DNA of 64,000 bases from positions 310,001 to 374,000 of the forward strand of contig NZ_FNQH01000002.1 in assembly GCF_900107505.1 (NCBI RefSeq), in the 5' to 3' direction. The notes below the pieces were generated by a model. The model made no database searches. It was given only the letters and a program-made list of their open reading frames with translations, and was not told where the DNA came from. Shown in pieces: positions 26,057 to 35,327 of the stretch. Made by a program: the position numbers and the translations under genes. The stretch's first letter is position 1. Every line of letters starts with the position of its first letter. The DNA is from Trichococcus collinsii (GTDB lineage Bacteria > Bacillota > Bacilli > Lactobacillales > Aerococcaceae).

Positions 26057-26980
26057 TCAAAATAGCAGCGCAGCCAATAACGGGATGGTGAACACCGAGA
26101 GCAGCGTCGAAATGAATACATAGCGCGTTGAGAAGGCCGTATTGCCTCCGTACTGCATCGACAGCGCGACAGCCATCGCTGGACCGGGCATGGCCGAGAT
26201 GATGACGAGAATCCCTAGCATTGTTGGGTTCGTCAGGATGCCCTTCGTGGCCCACCATAGGAACAGCGGAATCACGATCATGCGGTAGAACGCAAACAGA
26301 TAGATTTTCCATTCCTTGAAGGCGCCAAGGATATCGATGTCGGCCAATGACGCGCCGATGATGATCATCGCCAATGGGGACGTGATATTGCCGATGCTCG
26401 TGGCTGTATCCATCACCAACGCCGGCAATTTGATGTCGAACAGGAAAACGAAAACCGCGAACAGCGAAGCGAGGTTGCCCGGATTCAGCAGGATCGCTTT
26501 CCAGCTCGCCCGCGATTTTTTGGAACCTTTCGCAATCAGGAAGACCCCCAAAGAATAGATCAACAGGTTGTTGGGAATGCCGTACAGCGATGCATAAAAA
26601 AGCGCGCCTGTTCCGAAAATGGCCTGCACGACCGGCAGCCCCATGAAGCCGTTGTTTGTGAAGATGGTCAGGAATTCGATGATTCCTTCCGTTTCTTTAT
26701 CCGCCCGGAACATTTTCGGACTGAACTTGGCCAAGCCGACCGTGAAAAGATACATCAGCGTCGCGGTCAACAGGACGAAGAGCGTGTCAGATTTCGTACC
26801 TACCTCACCTGCGCCCTCAACGGACGCGATAACAAGCGCCGGCACCGTCACATACGTGATTAACGCCGCAAAATTGGCGTTCGCGTGTTTGTTGAAAACC
26901 TTCATGACCGTTGCGAGATAGCCCACAAACATGATCAACACCAGCATGATCATCCTTCCAAATACCACCCTAACATCCAA
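26057..26980 (-). CDS. AEC (auxin efflux carrier) family transporter
   Basis: A 307-residue membrane carrier with ten hydrophobic segments, in the family that includes malate permease MleP and other organic-acid carriers. The mid-protein NNGFMGLPVVQAIFG region and the C-terminal ISAMPGPAMAVALSMQYGG are family hallmarks. The best start is TTG at 26980, because GGGGAGGCG precedes it at good spacing. Substrate is unknown. The gene stands alone with a shared terminator downstream. Confidence 0.88.
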   Translation of the reverse strand: MDVRVVFGRMIMLVLIMFVGYLATVMKVFNKHANANFAALITYVTVPALVIASVEGAGEVGTKSDTLFVLLTATLMYLFTVGLAKFSPKMFRADKETEGIIEFLTIFTNNGFMGLPVVQAIFGTGALFYASLYGIPNNLLIYSLGVFLIAKGSKKSRASWKAILLNPGNLASLFAVFVFLFDIKLPALVMDTATSIGNITSPLAMIIIGASLADIDILGAFKEWKIYLFAFYRMIVIPLFLWWATKGILTNPTMLGILVIISAMPGPAMAVALSMQYGGNTAFSTRYVFISTLLSVFTIPLLAALLF

Positions 26981-27186
26981 AACCCGAACGCCTCCCCTGT
27001 CCCATCCATTTATATATCCAAATTCTAACACAGTTTTGCGCTGAAATTGCGTTTTAGAGTCAGTTTCACGATCCGACCTCTACGTCCCAGGGCATATCAA
27101 TCGGTATCCACCGCACAGAGTGTTAGAATGGAAACAACAATATAATGAATGCTACTGTCACATTTCATCCGGAAAGGTGGATCCCT

Positions 27187-28620
27187 ATGCAGGAAAAATT
27201 GACGATCCTTCAGATCAACGACACCCACAGCTACTTGGAGTTGCACAACGAACTGTTCTATGAAAAGGAGAAATTGGCATTCCGTAAAGCTGGCGGCTAT
27301 GCCCGTCTCCAAAGCCTGATCAAAGATTTCCGCAGCAAAAATCCAACACTCGTTTTCGATAATGGTGACACAATCCACGGCACCTACGAAGCGATCGCTA
27401 CGAAAGGCTGGCACATGCTGCCGGTGCTGAACGAAGTCGGTTTTGATGCGATGACATTCCATTGGGATACCGGTTTTGGTCCGGCAAATTTAAAAAAAAT
27501 AGGCCAGCAGTTGGATTATCCGATTCTCGCAATCAATGCCTATGAAAAAGAGAGCGGTAAGTTAGCGTTCGAGCCTTACAAAATCCTGTCGGTAGGCGGA
27601 CATTCAATTGGTGTGATCGGCATCGCCTGCAATATCATCGACAAAACAATGCCGCCCCATTTCAGCGAAGGCCTCTCTTTCACTTTGGGACGTGAGGAGT
27701 TGCCCGGCTACGTGGCGGAACTGAAGGAAAAAGGGGTCAATCTGATTATCGTCCTGTCCCATCTCGGTTTCCCGCAGGACCTGAAACTGATGAGCGAAGT
27801 CGAAGGCGTGGCAATCTGTCTAAGCGGCCATACCCATAACCGTCAGGAACATATCGTCACAGTAGGCGATACGGCAGTCATCCAGTCCGGTTCGCACGGC
27901 TCTTTCCTCGGGGCACTCGAACTGACCCTTGAGGACGGCGCGATTCAATCCATCGAACATCAACTCATTCCGGTCACGGAGAACATCCCCGAAGATGCTG
28001 AAATGAAAGCTCTGATTGATGAGGCTTTAGCCCCGTACCGCGAAAAATTGGGTCGCAACGTCGGTGAAACCAAAAAAGTACTGCATCGCGGTTGGAGCGT
28101 TGAAACGACGATGGACAACTTCCTCTTGGATGCGATCCTGTTCCACACAAAAACGGATCTGGCCTTCTCCAACGGCTGGCGCTACGGTGTTCCAATTCTG
28201 AAAGGCCCGGTGACACTGGGAGAGTTGTATCAGATCATCCCGATGAATCCGCCGATTTCAACCACTATCCTGACAGGCTCGGAAATAACCACTCTGTTGG
28301 AAGAGAACCTCGAAAGCACCTACGCAGCAGACCCATTTGATCAGATGGGCGGTTATCTGAAGCGGGCGATGGGCTTGCATGCTTATCTGAAACTGGAGAA
28401 TCCGAAAGGAAACCGGGTCCAAAAACTTTTCATCGCCGGCGAAGAAGTCATCCCGGATAAAGAATACACAGTCAGCTATGTGACCAACCAAGGTGTGCCG
28501 AAGAAATTCGGAAAAGAACACAAAAATCTGGAGAAGCACGCGGTCGAAGCGATGATGGATTATCTGGCCGAGATGGGTCCTTACGAAAAGGAACTACGCG
28601 GAACCTATCAGATTGTCTGA
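27187..28620 (+). CDS. 5'-nucleotidase/metallophosphatase family protein with altered motif
   Basis: A 477-residue protein with the two-domain plan of UshA-type 5'-nucleotidases. The N-terminal metallophosphatase domain shows LQINDTHSYL, FDNGDTIHG, VLSHLGFPQD and LSGHTHNRQ; the C-terminal domain shows FSNGWRYGVPILKGPVT and PMNPP. There is no signal peptide, so it acts in the cytoplasm. The usual GNH(E/D) motif is replaced by TFHWDTGFG, losing the conserved Asn. GAAAGGTGG precedes the ATG at 27187. Substrate unknown; nucleotides or a sugar phosphate are possible. Confidence 0.83.
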   Translation: MQEKLTILQINDTHSYLELHNELFYEKEKLAFRKAGGYARLQSLIKDFRSKNPTLVFDNGDTIHGTYEAIATKGWHMLPVLNEVGFDAMTFHWDTGFGPANLKKIGQQLDYPILAINAYEKESGKLAFEPYKILSVGGHSIGVIGIACNIIDKTMPPHFSEGLSFTLGREELPGYVAELKEKGVNLIIVLSHLGFPQDLKLMSEVEGVAICLSGHTHNRQEHIVTVGDTAVIQSGSHGSFLGALELTLEDGAIQSIEHQLIPVTENIPEDAEMKALIDEALAPYREKLGRNVGETKKVLHRGWSVETTMDNFLLDAILFHTKTDLAFSNGWRYGVPILKGPVTLGELYQIIPMNPPISTTILTGSEITTLLEENLESTYAADPFDQMGGYLKRAMGLHAYLKLENPKGNRVQKLFIAGEEVIPDKEYTVSYVTNQGVPKKFGKEHKNLEKHAVEAMMDYLAEMGPYEKELRGTYQIV

Positions 28621-28645
28621 TCCGCCAACACAATGACAAATAAAA

Positions 28646-28692
28646 CAGCCCCGACGGAATCTGCTTATGGACTGCAGCTTACGCCGGGGCTA
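28646..28692 (-). terminator. Terminator of helD
   Basis: On the minus strand AGCCCCGGCGTAAGC pairs, with some bulging, with the CGTCGGGGCT arm, and TTTTATTT follows. Confidence 0.78.
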
Positions 28693-28700
28693 TTCAGGTT

Positions 28701-30944
28701 TCACATTTTTCTTACGTCATAATAATCCGAATCAACGCGTTCCATCAGTCCGGATTCCTTATCGGAAACGGTCAGATAGAGCTCGTGCATCGCCCGGGTG
28801 CAGATTGTGTAGAGGATCTGCATTTCATTCTGGGCAGCTTTTGCCGGATAGTGGCAAATCGCAAAAACGACATCGAATTCCAGACCTTTAGCCAAACGGG
28901 CCGGCATGATCAATACCGGATGGTGGCTGTTGTCGGTATCCTGCTGCACGAGTTTGAAGTCAATACCGGCAGCCGATAGTTCCTTGCTGATGTGTTCCGC
29001 ATCTTCCGCATTGCGGCTGATGAAAGCAACGCGCATACCGGCAGCGACGCTCGCATCCACCTTCTGTTTGATGTAGTCCATATCGAGCCCGCCATCGTCA
29101 GTCAGCAGCACTTCCGGTTTCTTTCCGGAACGAATATAGGTTCCTTCCGGTTTATCGCCTTCGATGAAGCTTTCCGAGAAGCGGACGATTTCATTCGTCG
29201 ATCGGTAGCTGGTCAGCAGACGGTACGAACGGAACGTGCTTTCGGAAAAGATGGTCCGGAGATCATCAAAGGAAAGACGTCTGTTCAGGATATTCTGATT
29301 CAAGTCGCCGCTCAGAATGAAGCGTGCGCTCGGGTATGCGTGCTGCAGCATCTGCAGTTGGAATGGTGAAAAATCCTGCACCTCATCCAGACAGATATAT
29401 TGGTATTTCATGTCGCTGGATGGTCCCTTCAACAACAAGCGCAGACTATAGTAGGCATCCAAATCTTCCAGCAATACACTCTTCTCTGCCATATGTTCGG
29501 CAACCACTGCGATGTGGGTGCGCCATTCATCCTCATCCAAGCCAAAAGCATCCAATGAGAGCAGTTTAGGAACGGCTCTCAGGAAATGGATATATTGATT
29601 CTTGTAGCGGATAAAAGCTAGCGCTTCAATCCTCGCAACGATCGGTTCGAAAGCGTCCTCCAGGATATCCGCCGTCATGGCCTCTTCCATCGCTTTTTGG
29701 TTGTGGGTCTCTTTCTCATAACGGTAAAGGTCCAAGTCAGACATGGCAATCATTTCTTTTTCGACCCATGGCTTACCTTTTTGCGATTGTTGGATGCGTT
29801 CCACGCGCTGCAACAAGTGTCTTTTGAGAATATCCAACTTGCTGGCCAATGACCCTTGGCTATCGATGCTGTAGAAGGCTGACTCGATTTCCTTCTGCGA
29901 AAGGATGATATCATCGCGAAAACGGATATCCGAGAATTTCAGATAGCGCTTCTTCAGGATCATTCCGTATTTCTGTAACGCTTCATAAAAGGCCAAGCTA
30001 CCCTTCAACACCGTAACCTTGGCTAAGCTGTCCTCTTGATCGGCGCGCAACGAAAATCCGGTCACTTTCCGCTCCATGAACTCGCTGAAGGTCGTATTGC
30101 CCACGTTCAGTTCGCCCAATGCAGGTAAAACTTGGGAGACATATTCCTGGAATATTTTATTTGGGGAAAACAGGACGACTTCTTCCGACTTCAATTGGTC
30201 CCGGAAAGCATACAACAAATAGGCGATTTTCTGCATCAGAACAACCGTTTTCCCTGATCCGGCAACCCCTTCAATCAGCGTGACGGCTGCTTTGGTTTCC
30301 CTGACGATCTGGTTCTGTTCTTTCTGCAAGGTGGATACGACCGTGCCCATCTGATAGGATGAAGGTCCTTCCAACACTTCCAGCAAATACGGATCGCCCA
30401 TGACATTATCCGTATCCATCATGCGGATGATTTCCGCCTGTCTGATCAGAAATTGCCGTTTCAGGTCAACGCCGTATGTCATCGGTTGATCGGCTATCAT
30501 CAGCTTCACTTTTTCGCCTTTGCTGCCTTCATAATAAAGCGATGCGATCGGCGAACGCCAGTCGACGATCAGGTTCTCGTCTTTCTCGAACAAAGATCCG
30601 ATCCCAATGTAGATCGTTTCATTGCCGAAATCATCGTGATAATCGATACGGCCGAAGTAAGGCTCATCCTGCATTTTTTCCAAGACAGCGACACGCTCAT
30701 TGCTGTTCTGCAATTCGTTATTGCGGATCATCAGTTCCTGCTCAAAAGCTCGCAATTCAGCCGACGATTCCCAGACGCTCTCGGAAGAACCTTGGCTGAT
30801 TTTGATCTCTTTGGATTCTTTTAATTGCTGTCTTTGCTTTTCACTTTTTTCTTCTACTTGCTCGGCCAATCGCGTTTTTTCGTTGTTGATGACTTTGATG
30901 ACGCGATGGACACGTTCCTGTTCTTTCGTTAGATCTTTATGCAA
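28701..30944 (-). CDS. helD: HelD-type RNA polymerase recycling ATPase
   Basis: A 747-residue UvrD/HelD superfamily 1 protein that removes RNA polymerase from DNA after termination. The N-terminal coiled coil (residues 1-90, rich in E, K and Q) is followed by the HelD-specific FGRIDYHDDFGNETIYIG. Helicase motifs are IEGVAGSGKTVVLMQKIAYLLY (split P-loop GVAGSGKT), YICLDEVQDFSPFQ, LSGDLNQNI, SYRSTNEIVRF and the final AKGLEFDVVFA. The start is TTG at 30944 with GAGAGG upstream. The length and order of motifs fit the family. It ends in a terminator and stands alone. Confidence 0.92.
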   Translation of the reverse strand: MHKDLTKEQERVHRVIKVINNEKTRLAEQVEEKSEKQRQQLKESKEIKISQGSSESVWESSAELRAFEQELMIRNNELQNSNERVAVLEKMQDEPYFGRIDYHDDFGNETIYIGIGSLFEKDENLIVDWRSPIASLYYEGSKGEKVKLMIADQPMTYGVDLKRQFLIRQAEIIRMMDTDNVMGDPYLLEVLEGPSSYQMGTVVSTLQKEQNQIVRETKAAVTLIEGVAGSGKTVVLMQKIAYLLYAFRDQLKSEEVVLFSPNKIFQEYVSQVLPALGELNVGNTTFSEFMERKVTGFSLRADQEDSLAKVTVLKGSLAFYEALQKYGMILKKRYLKFSDIRFRDDIILSQKEIESAFYSIDSQGSLASKLDILKRHLLQRVERIQQSQKGKPWVEKEMIAMSDLDLYRYEKETHNQKAMEEAMTADILEDAFEPIVARIEALAFIRYKNQYIHFLRAVPKLLSLDAFGLDEDEWRTHIAVVAEHMAEKSVLLEDLDAYYSLRLLLKGPSSDMKYQYICLDEVQDFSPFQLQMLQHAYPSARFILSGDLNQNILNRRLSFDDLRTIFSESTFRSYRLLTSYRSTNEIVRFSESFIEGDKPEGTYIRSGKKPEVLLTDDGGLDMDYIKQKVDASVAAGMRVAFISRNAEDAEHISKELSAAGIDFKLVQQDTDNSHHPVLIMPARLAKGLEFDVVFAICHYPAKAAQNEMQILYTICTRAMHELYLTVSDKESGLMERVDSDYYDVRKM

Positions 30945-31077
30945 CCAAATGACACCTCTCTCTTAAGAAAACTCTTGGACTATTCGGTCTACTTCACTAA
31001 ATGCGACAATTAGTAGTATACCATCGTACAGGGATTCTGGCTATTCCTTGTACCTGAATTAAAACGTTCCAAATCAA

Positions 31078-31133
31078 AAAACAGCCGGAAGGGAAAGCCT
31101 GTTGCAGCTCTTCCTTCCGGCTGTTTTTGTTGT
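31078..31133. terminator. Terminator of the CstB-like gene
   Basis: AACAGCCGGAAGG and CCTTCCGGCTGTT pair exactly around a longer loop, with T-runs on both strands. It lies between helD and the CstB-like gene. Confidence 0.8.
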
Positions 31134-31169
31134 TCGGATTGCTTTTTGTAGGTTCTCATGCATTTGTGT

Positions 31170-32534
31170 CTATTCGTTGAGGGTCTTTTCGATTGCAGTG
31201 TATCCTCCCAGGATATTGATAATCTTTTTGAATCCCCTCTCTTCCAATGCACCGATGGCGACGGCGGAACGGACGCCAGATTGACAATGGACGTAAAGAG
31301 GTTCATCCCTCTTGAACGGCAACGGATCCTCCAAAAGCTTGCCGAGGAGTACGCGCTTGGCATCGGACAGATGCCCTTTATCCCATTCACTCTTCGAACG
31401 CACATCCAATATCTGCAGATCCTTTTCTTGGCGCAAGGCGATGAATGCGGCTGCCGTGATCGTCTCGGTCATCTTTTCGTCCTTGATCTGGCCGGCATCC
31501 AAATAGCCTCTGACTTGGTCGAACCCGATGAGCTGTAGCTGACGGGCAGCCGTTTCAGCATCTTTTTTGGTTCCGATGAAGGTCACTTGGCCTTCGTAAT
31601 CCAGGAACCAACCGGCATAACTCAAAAACTTTTTGTTCAGCGGAATATTGAGCGTCCTTTCGATGTGTCCGGCTTGATACATTTCTTTCGCGCGCAGATC
31701 GATCAGCCTATCGTTCGGACCGGCCTGTTGAAGCGGGAAGACCGGATAAGGGACGTAGGCATCACTGTCCAATTTATTGATCTTCTTCATCTGGGCAAAA
31801 TAGCTCGGCGGCTCAGGCTGGTCATCCGTCAGGGCTTCGATGAAACTCGCTTCCTCGTCATGTTGGAAAGCCCAGTTGTTGTCTTTCTCGTATCCCAACG
31901 TAGTCATCGGTACTGCTCCCAACGATTTTCCGCAGGCACTGCCGGCACCATGTCCGGGCCAGATCTGCAGATGATCCGGATAGTCTGTCATTTTCTTAAG
32001 AGAGCGAAACATCTCTTTTGCACCGATTTTAGTGGTACCTTGCATATGCGCAGCCTCTTCCAGCAAGTCTGGCCGGCCGACATCGCCCACAAAGATAAAA
32101 TCGCCGGTGAACAGTCCCATCGGAATGTCCGAACCGCCACCGATGTCCGTCAACAGAAAGGATACACTCTCCGGAGTATGTCCAGGCGTGTACAGGACCT
32201 CCAGTTTGACCTTCCCTACTGAGATGATGTCCCCATCCTGCAGCAGCACGCTTCCTTCAGGCAGATCCTGGTACTGCCAGTCATCCCCGCCCATGTCCGA
32301 GACATACAGTTTGGCGCCTAAACGCTTCCCCGTCTCCCGCAGACCGGATGCATAATCGGCATGGATATGCGTTTCTGTCGCCGCAGTGATGACCAGGCCT
32401 TCGTCTTCGGCTGCCAAAATATAGTCTTCTAACTTGCGCAAGGGATCAATTATGATGGCTTCTCCGGTTTTTTGGCAACCCACCAAATAGGAAAATTGCG
32501 CTACTTGCGGATCGAAAAATGATTTAAAAAACAT
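31170..32534 (-). CDS. cstB: Persulfide dioxygenase-rhodanese fusion (CstB-like)
   Basis: A 454-residue fusion that oxidises persulfides and transfers sulfane sulfur. Residues 1-250 are a metallo-beta-lactamase-type persulfide dioxygenase: THIHADYASG (H56, H58, D60), YTPGHTPES, FTGDFIFVGDVGR, WPGHGAGSACG. Residues 265-350 are a first rhodanese-like domain with no active-site Cys. Residues 360-454 are a second rhodanese with the active Cys in YVHCQSGVRSAV. This is the domain order of Staphylococcus CstB. The ATG has AAAGGAGG upstream. No CsoR-like repressor is adjacent, so regulation is not evident here. Confidence 0.88.
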   Translation of the reverse strand: MFFKSFFDPQVAQFSYLVGCQKTGEAIIIDPLRKLEDYILAAEDEGLVITAATETHIHADYASGLRETGKRLGAKLYVSDMGGDDWQYQDLPEGSVLLQDGDIISVGKVKLEVLYTPGHTPESVSFLLTDIGGGSDIPMGLFTGDFIFVGDVGRPDLLEEAAHMQGTTKIGAKEMFRSLKKMTDYPDHLQIWPGHGAGSACGKSLGAVPMTTLGYEKDNNWAFQHDEEASFIEALTDDQPEPPSYFAQMKKINKLDSDAYVPYPVFPLQQAGPNDRLIDLRAKEMYQAGHIERTLNIPLNKKFLSYAGWFLDYEGQVTFIGTKKDAETAARQLQLIGFDQVRGYLDAGQIKDEKMTETITAAAFIALRQEKDLQILDVRSKSEWDKGHLSDAKRVLLGKLLEDPLPFKRDEPLYVHCQSGVRSAVAIGALEERGFKKIINILGGYTAIEKTLNE

Positions 32535-32575
32535 GCATGAACTCCTCCTTTATCTTGGCAAAAATTCCATATGAT

Positions 32576-33238
32576 TCATCTGCTCAAACTTGCGACAAAG
32601 TTGATGGTCGTGGCGATGATGGCTGTCCCGAAAACAAAAGACAACAGCGCATGGCCTAGAGCAGCCTTCCGGAATTCCGGCGTCGTGAAGGTCGTATCAG
32701 AGACTTGGTAAGTCATCCCAATCGTGAACGCCAGATAAGCGAAATCCCAAAAATTAGGCTGTCCAGTACCTTCAAAGATGACGCCGCCGTTCACATCGCG
32801 ATAATAGAGTTCCGCGTACCGCAACATGTAGAGACTGTGCACCGTCGTCCAGGAGAGCACGATGCTGAACAGTCCAAATCCGATCGTCACGAAACTGCGT
32901 TGATGAGTTGTCAACATCAATGCGACGGCCCCGATGCTGATCAGACAGGCAATCAGGACAAAAAAATCGATCGTCGAATATTGGATATCCTCTTCTTGTG
33001 CAATCCGCTCCGTTTCCGTACCATCATGCGGATGAAAATCCTTCCACAGCAAATACAACAAAATGATTGCGGCGCTGTCCCAACCGATCAAAGGGGCCAA
33101 TTCCCATCGTAACCAGAATCCTCCGAAAATACCGATACTTGTCCCGATCAATCCAGCAATCAGGAAGCGCGTTCTCTTTTTACGCATATCCTTTCCAGCT
33201 TTCGTTTGATTGGAAATTAGATGGATTCTTTTCTTCAT
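32576..33238 (-). CDS. DUF1345 family membrane protein
   Basis: A 220-residue membrane protein with five hydrophobic segments and the DUF1345 pattern (LRYAELYYRDVNGGVIFEGT, then PNFWDFAYLAFTIGMTYQVS and DTTFTTPEFRKAALGHALLSF). Function unknown. ATG at 33238 is selected because GGGAGCG precedes it. It lies 42 bases upstream of the CstB-like gene in the same direction, so the two may share a transcript. Confidence 0.85.
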   Translation of the reverse strand: MKKRIHLISNQTKAGKDMRKKRTRFLIAGLIGTSIGIFGGFWLRWELAPLIGWDSAAIILLYLLWKDFHPHDGTETERIAQEEDIQYSTIDFFVLIACLISIGAVALMLTTHQRSFVTIGFGLFSIVLSWTTVHSLYMLRYAELYYRDVNGGVIFEGTGQPNFWDFAYLAFTIGMTYQVSDTTFTTPEFRKAALGHALLSFVFGTAIIATTINFVASLSR

Positions 33239-33276
33239 GGCTGTCCGCTCCCTGCTTTTTAGGCCCAACTGTTCTT

Positions 33277-33657
33277 TCAGATAGTGATTTCAATGACGTT
33301 CTTTTCTGGATCGAGGAACATGCTTTCATAGTAGCCATCCCCTGTAATGCGCGGCTGGCTTTTGCATGTGTACCCCGCTTTGATGAGCCTGTCCGTAAAA
33401 TAATCGACGTTCTGTTTGTTTCCGACAGAAATGGCGAGATGTGCCCAGCCCAGCATATCAAGGGGATAGCGTTCGTTGACATCCATCCTTTTCATAAGCT
33501 CCAAACGTGCTCCTTCACGGAAAGTAATAAAGTAGGATTGGAAGTCTTTCTCAGGGTTTCGGTATAATTTATTGGCCTTTCCATCAAAAAAACGAACATA
33601 AAAATCGCGCATCAGCTCCAAATCGTCCACCCATACTGCAACATGTTCAATCTTCAT
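33277..33657 (-). CDS. VOC family protein (glyoxalase-like)
   Basis: A 126-residue vicinal-oxygen-chelate protein. Metal-ligand positions are visible as H in IEHVAVWVDD, E in RLELMKRMD, H in GWAHLAISV and E in VIEITI, the full His-Glu-His-Glu set. GAGGACG precedes the ATG. It is the first gene of a possible three-gene run with DUF1345 and the CstB-like enzyme. The substrate is not determined. Confidence 0.88.
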   Translation of the reverse strand: MKIEHVAVWVDDLELMRDFYVRFFDGKANKLYRNPEKDFQSYFITFREGARLELMKRMDVNERYPLDMLGWAHLAISVGNKQNVDYFTDRLIKAGYTCKSQPRITGDGYYESMFLDPEKNVIEITI

Positions 33658-33896
33658 CGCTATTCACGTCCTCTCATCATCCTCGCCGGTGCGCTGGAGA
33701 TAATCTCTGCGCGGATGGCCTGCAATAAAGCATCCCGGAATCCCTTTCTGGTCTTGCCGTAAAGGCGCTTCCTCAAGTTGATTTTATCACATCCCTAGCG
33801 CATATGCGTTCCCTAAGCATCCGGATGCTCAGTCAACTAATGTGTCTTTTTGCCATCTTTTTCAAATTATTTTCTCAGCATCCACTCAGAATATGA

Positions 33897-34191
33897 TTGA
33901 CAGACTGATTTCTATTTGATAGTGTGGAAGTAACAAAATACGATTCGATGTGATGAAGAGGTCGCGGTTAACAATCAGTAAGGGACTCCCTGAAAGGTGT
34001 TGCTGCCGAAATACTCTGTATTGGGGCCAAGGTTGAATAAATCTGGCACTGTCGGACAAAGCCGCCCAGCTTTGTTCGGTGAGCTTCTCACGTTGGGGCA
34101 AATTGGTGGAATTCACTATATGGATGCAACGCTACAGCTTACGCAGCCTGTTTTGAACGACTATGAGACCATTTGCTCATAGTCGTTTTTT
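33897..34191 (+). promoter_or_regulatory. Lysine riboswitch (L-box) with promoter and terminator, controlling dapA
   Basis: A promoter-like TTGACA (33897) with a weak -10 (TAGTGT, 33920) precedes an aptamer from 33951. Conserved L-box elements are seen in order: GAGGTCGCGG, AGTAAGGGA, GCCGAA, GGCCAAGGTTGAATAAAT, CTGGCACTGTC and GGTGAGCTTCTCAC. The aptamer is followed by a hairpin AACGACTATGAG/CTCATAGTCGTT (34156-34187) with TTTTTT. Lysine binding would favour termination and shut off dapA. Sequence from 33658 to 33890 shows no gene. Confidence 0.92.
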
Positions 34192-34234
34192 GTCTATTCA
34201 TAAATAAAACACAGAATTCAGGAGGAAGATAAGC

Positions 34235-35122
34235 ATGGCTATTTTTGAAGGATCAGGCGTTGCGATTGTTACGCCGTTTAAAGACACGGAAAACCAAGAA
34301 ATCAACTACGAGGTATTGGAAGAACTGATTGAATTCCATATCGCGAACGGCACCGATTCGATCATCATCGCGGGGACAACCGGTGAAGCTTCAACGCTGA
34401 CGGATGAAGAGCAACTTCAGCTCATTCGTTTCACTGTCGAAAAAGTCAACGGCCGTATTCCCGTCATTGGCGGTGCCGGAAGCAATGACACGCGCCACGG
34501 AGTCGGATTGACGCGTGCTGTAGAGGCAACGGGTGTGGATGCGATTCTCAGCGTTACTCCTTATTACAACAAAACGTCACAAAAAGGCTTGATTGAACAT
34601 TACAAAGTAATCGCCAACAGCGTTAAAGTTCCGATCGTCCTTTACAATGTGCCGGGCCGCACCGGCCAGAACATTACCCCGGAATCGCTGGTGGAACTGG
34701 CGAAAATCGATAATATCGTTTCGTTGAAGGACGCTACCGGAAACTTCAGTCAGGCTGTTGATAACCTGAGTCTATTGGGCGATCGCTTGGATATCTACTC
34801 TGGTAATGATGACACCATCATCCCGTTAATGAGCTTGGGCGCAAAAGGCGTCATCTCTGTCCTTGCCAATATCGCACCAAAAGCTACATCCGAAATGACG
34901 CATGCCTTCCTGGATGGCGACATCAAGAAAGCTGCCGCGATGCAAGCACAGTACAAAGAACTGATCGACTGTCTGTTCGTGGAGCCGAATCCGATTCCTG
35001 TAAAAGCTGGAATGCAATTGTTGGGCTTCAATGTCGGACCGATGCGTTTGCCTTTGACGGATGCCGATCAGGCGGTCATTGACCGTTTGGCCGCAGCCAT
35101 GAAAAAAGTTGGACTGATCTAG
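34235..35122 (+). CDS. dapA: 4-hydroxy-tetrahydrodipicolinate synthase
   Basis: A 295-residue class I aldolase that condenses pyruvate with aspartate semialdehyde, the first committed step of lysine and diaminopimelate synthesis. AGTTGEASTLTD, the Schiff-base Lys in VSLKDATGNFSQ, the Tyr in VTPYYNKTSQKG and the NVPGRTGQNI loop are in place. AGGAGGA precedes the ATG. It is monocistronic, controlled by the lysine riboswitch just upstream and ended by a strong terminator. Confidence 0.97.
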   Translation: MAIFEGSGVAIVTPFKDTENQEINYEVLEELIEFHIANGTDSIIIAGTTGEASTLTDEEQLQLIRFTVEKVNGRIPVIGGAGSNDTRHGVGLTRAVEATGVDAILSVTPYYNKTSQKGLIEHYKVIANSVKVPIVLYNVPGRTGQNITPESLVELAKIDNIVSLKDATGNFSQAVDNLSLLGDRLDIYSGNDDTIIPLMSLGAKGVISVLANIAPKATSEMTHAFLDGDIKKAAAMQAQYKELIDCLFVEPNPIPVKAGMQLLGFNVGPMRLPLTDADQAVIDRLAAAMKKVGLI

Positions 35123-35132
35123 AAACAGAACC

Positions 35133-35175
35133 AAAAACCGCCATCGGAAATTTAAAATTCCGATGGCGGTTTTTA
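35133..35175 (+). terminator. Terminator after dapA
   Basis: AAAACCGCCATCGGAA pairs with TTCCGATGGCGGTTTT around a short AT loop, with more Ts following. Confidence 0.9.
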
Positions 35176-35181
35176 TGTTTT

Positions 35182-35289
35182 TCAAAAAAGATGCAGTATA
35201 TATTTATTGATAAACAAAAAAATCAGTACAAGAAGCATAACGATGACAAAACCAATGGCTCGTTTCACATAGAACTCTCTCAACTTCAT
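35182..35289 (-). CDS. 35-residue single-pass membrane peptide
   Basis: A short gene that encodes MKLREFYVKRAIGFVIVMLL followed by VLIFLFINKYILHLF. A charged N-terminus precedes one transmembrane segment of about 22 residues. AAGGAAGGAAC precedes its ATG at 35289, which is strong support for translation. It starts 38 bases after the epimerase gene in the same direction, so it may be part of that transcript. I do not recognise the family; a role as a membrane modulator or toxin-like peptide is conceivable but unsupported. Confidence 0.65.
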   Translation of the reverse strand: MKLREFYVKRAIGFVIVMLLVLIFLFINKYILHLF

Positions 35290-35327
35290 GGCTTGTTCCT
35301 TCCTTGACTTCTCTGTAAAAAAATCCT

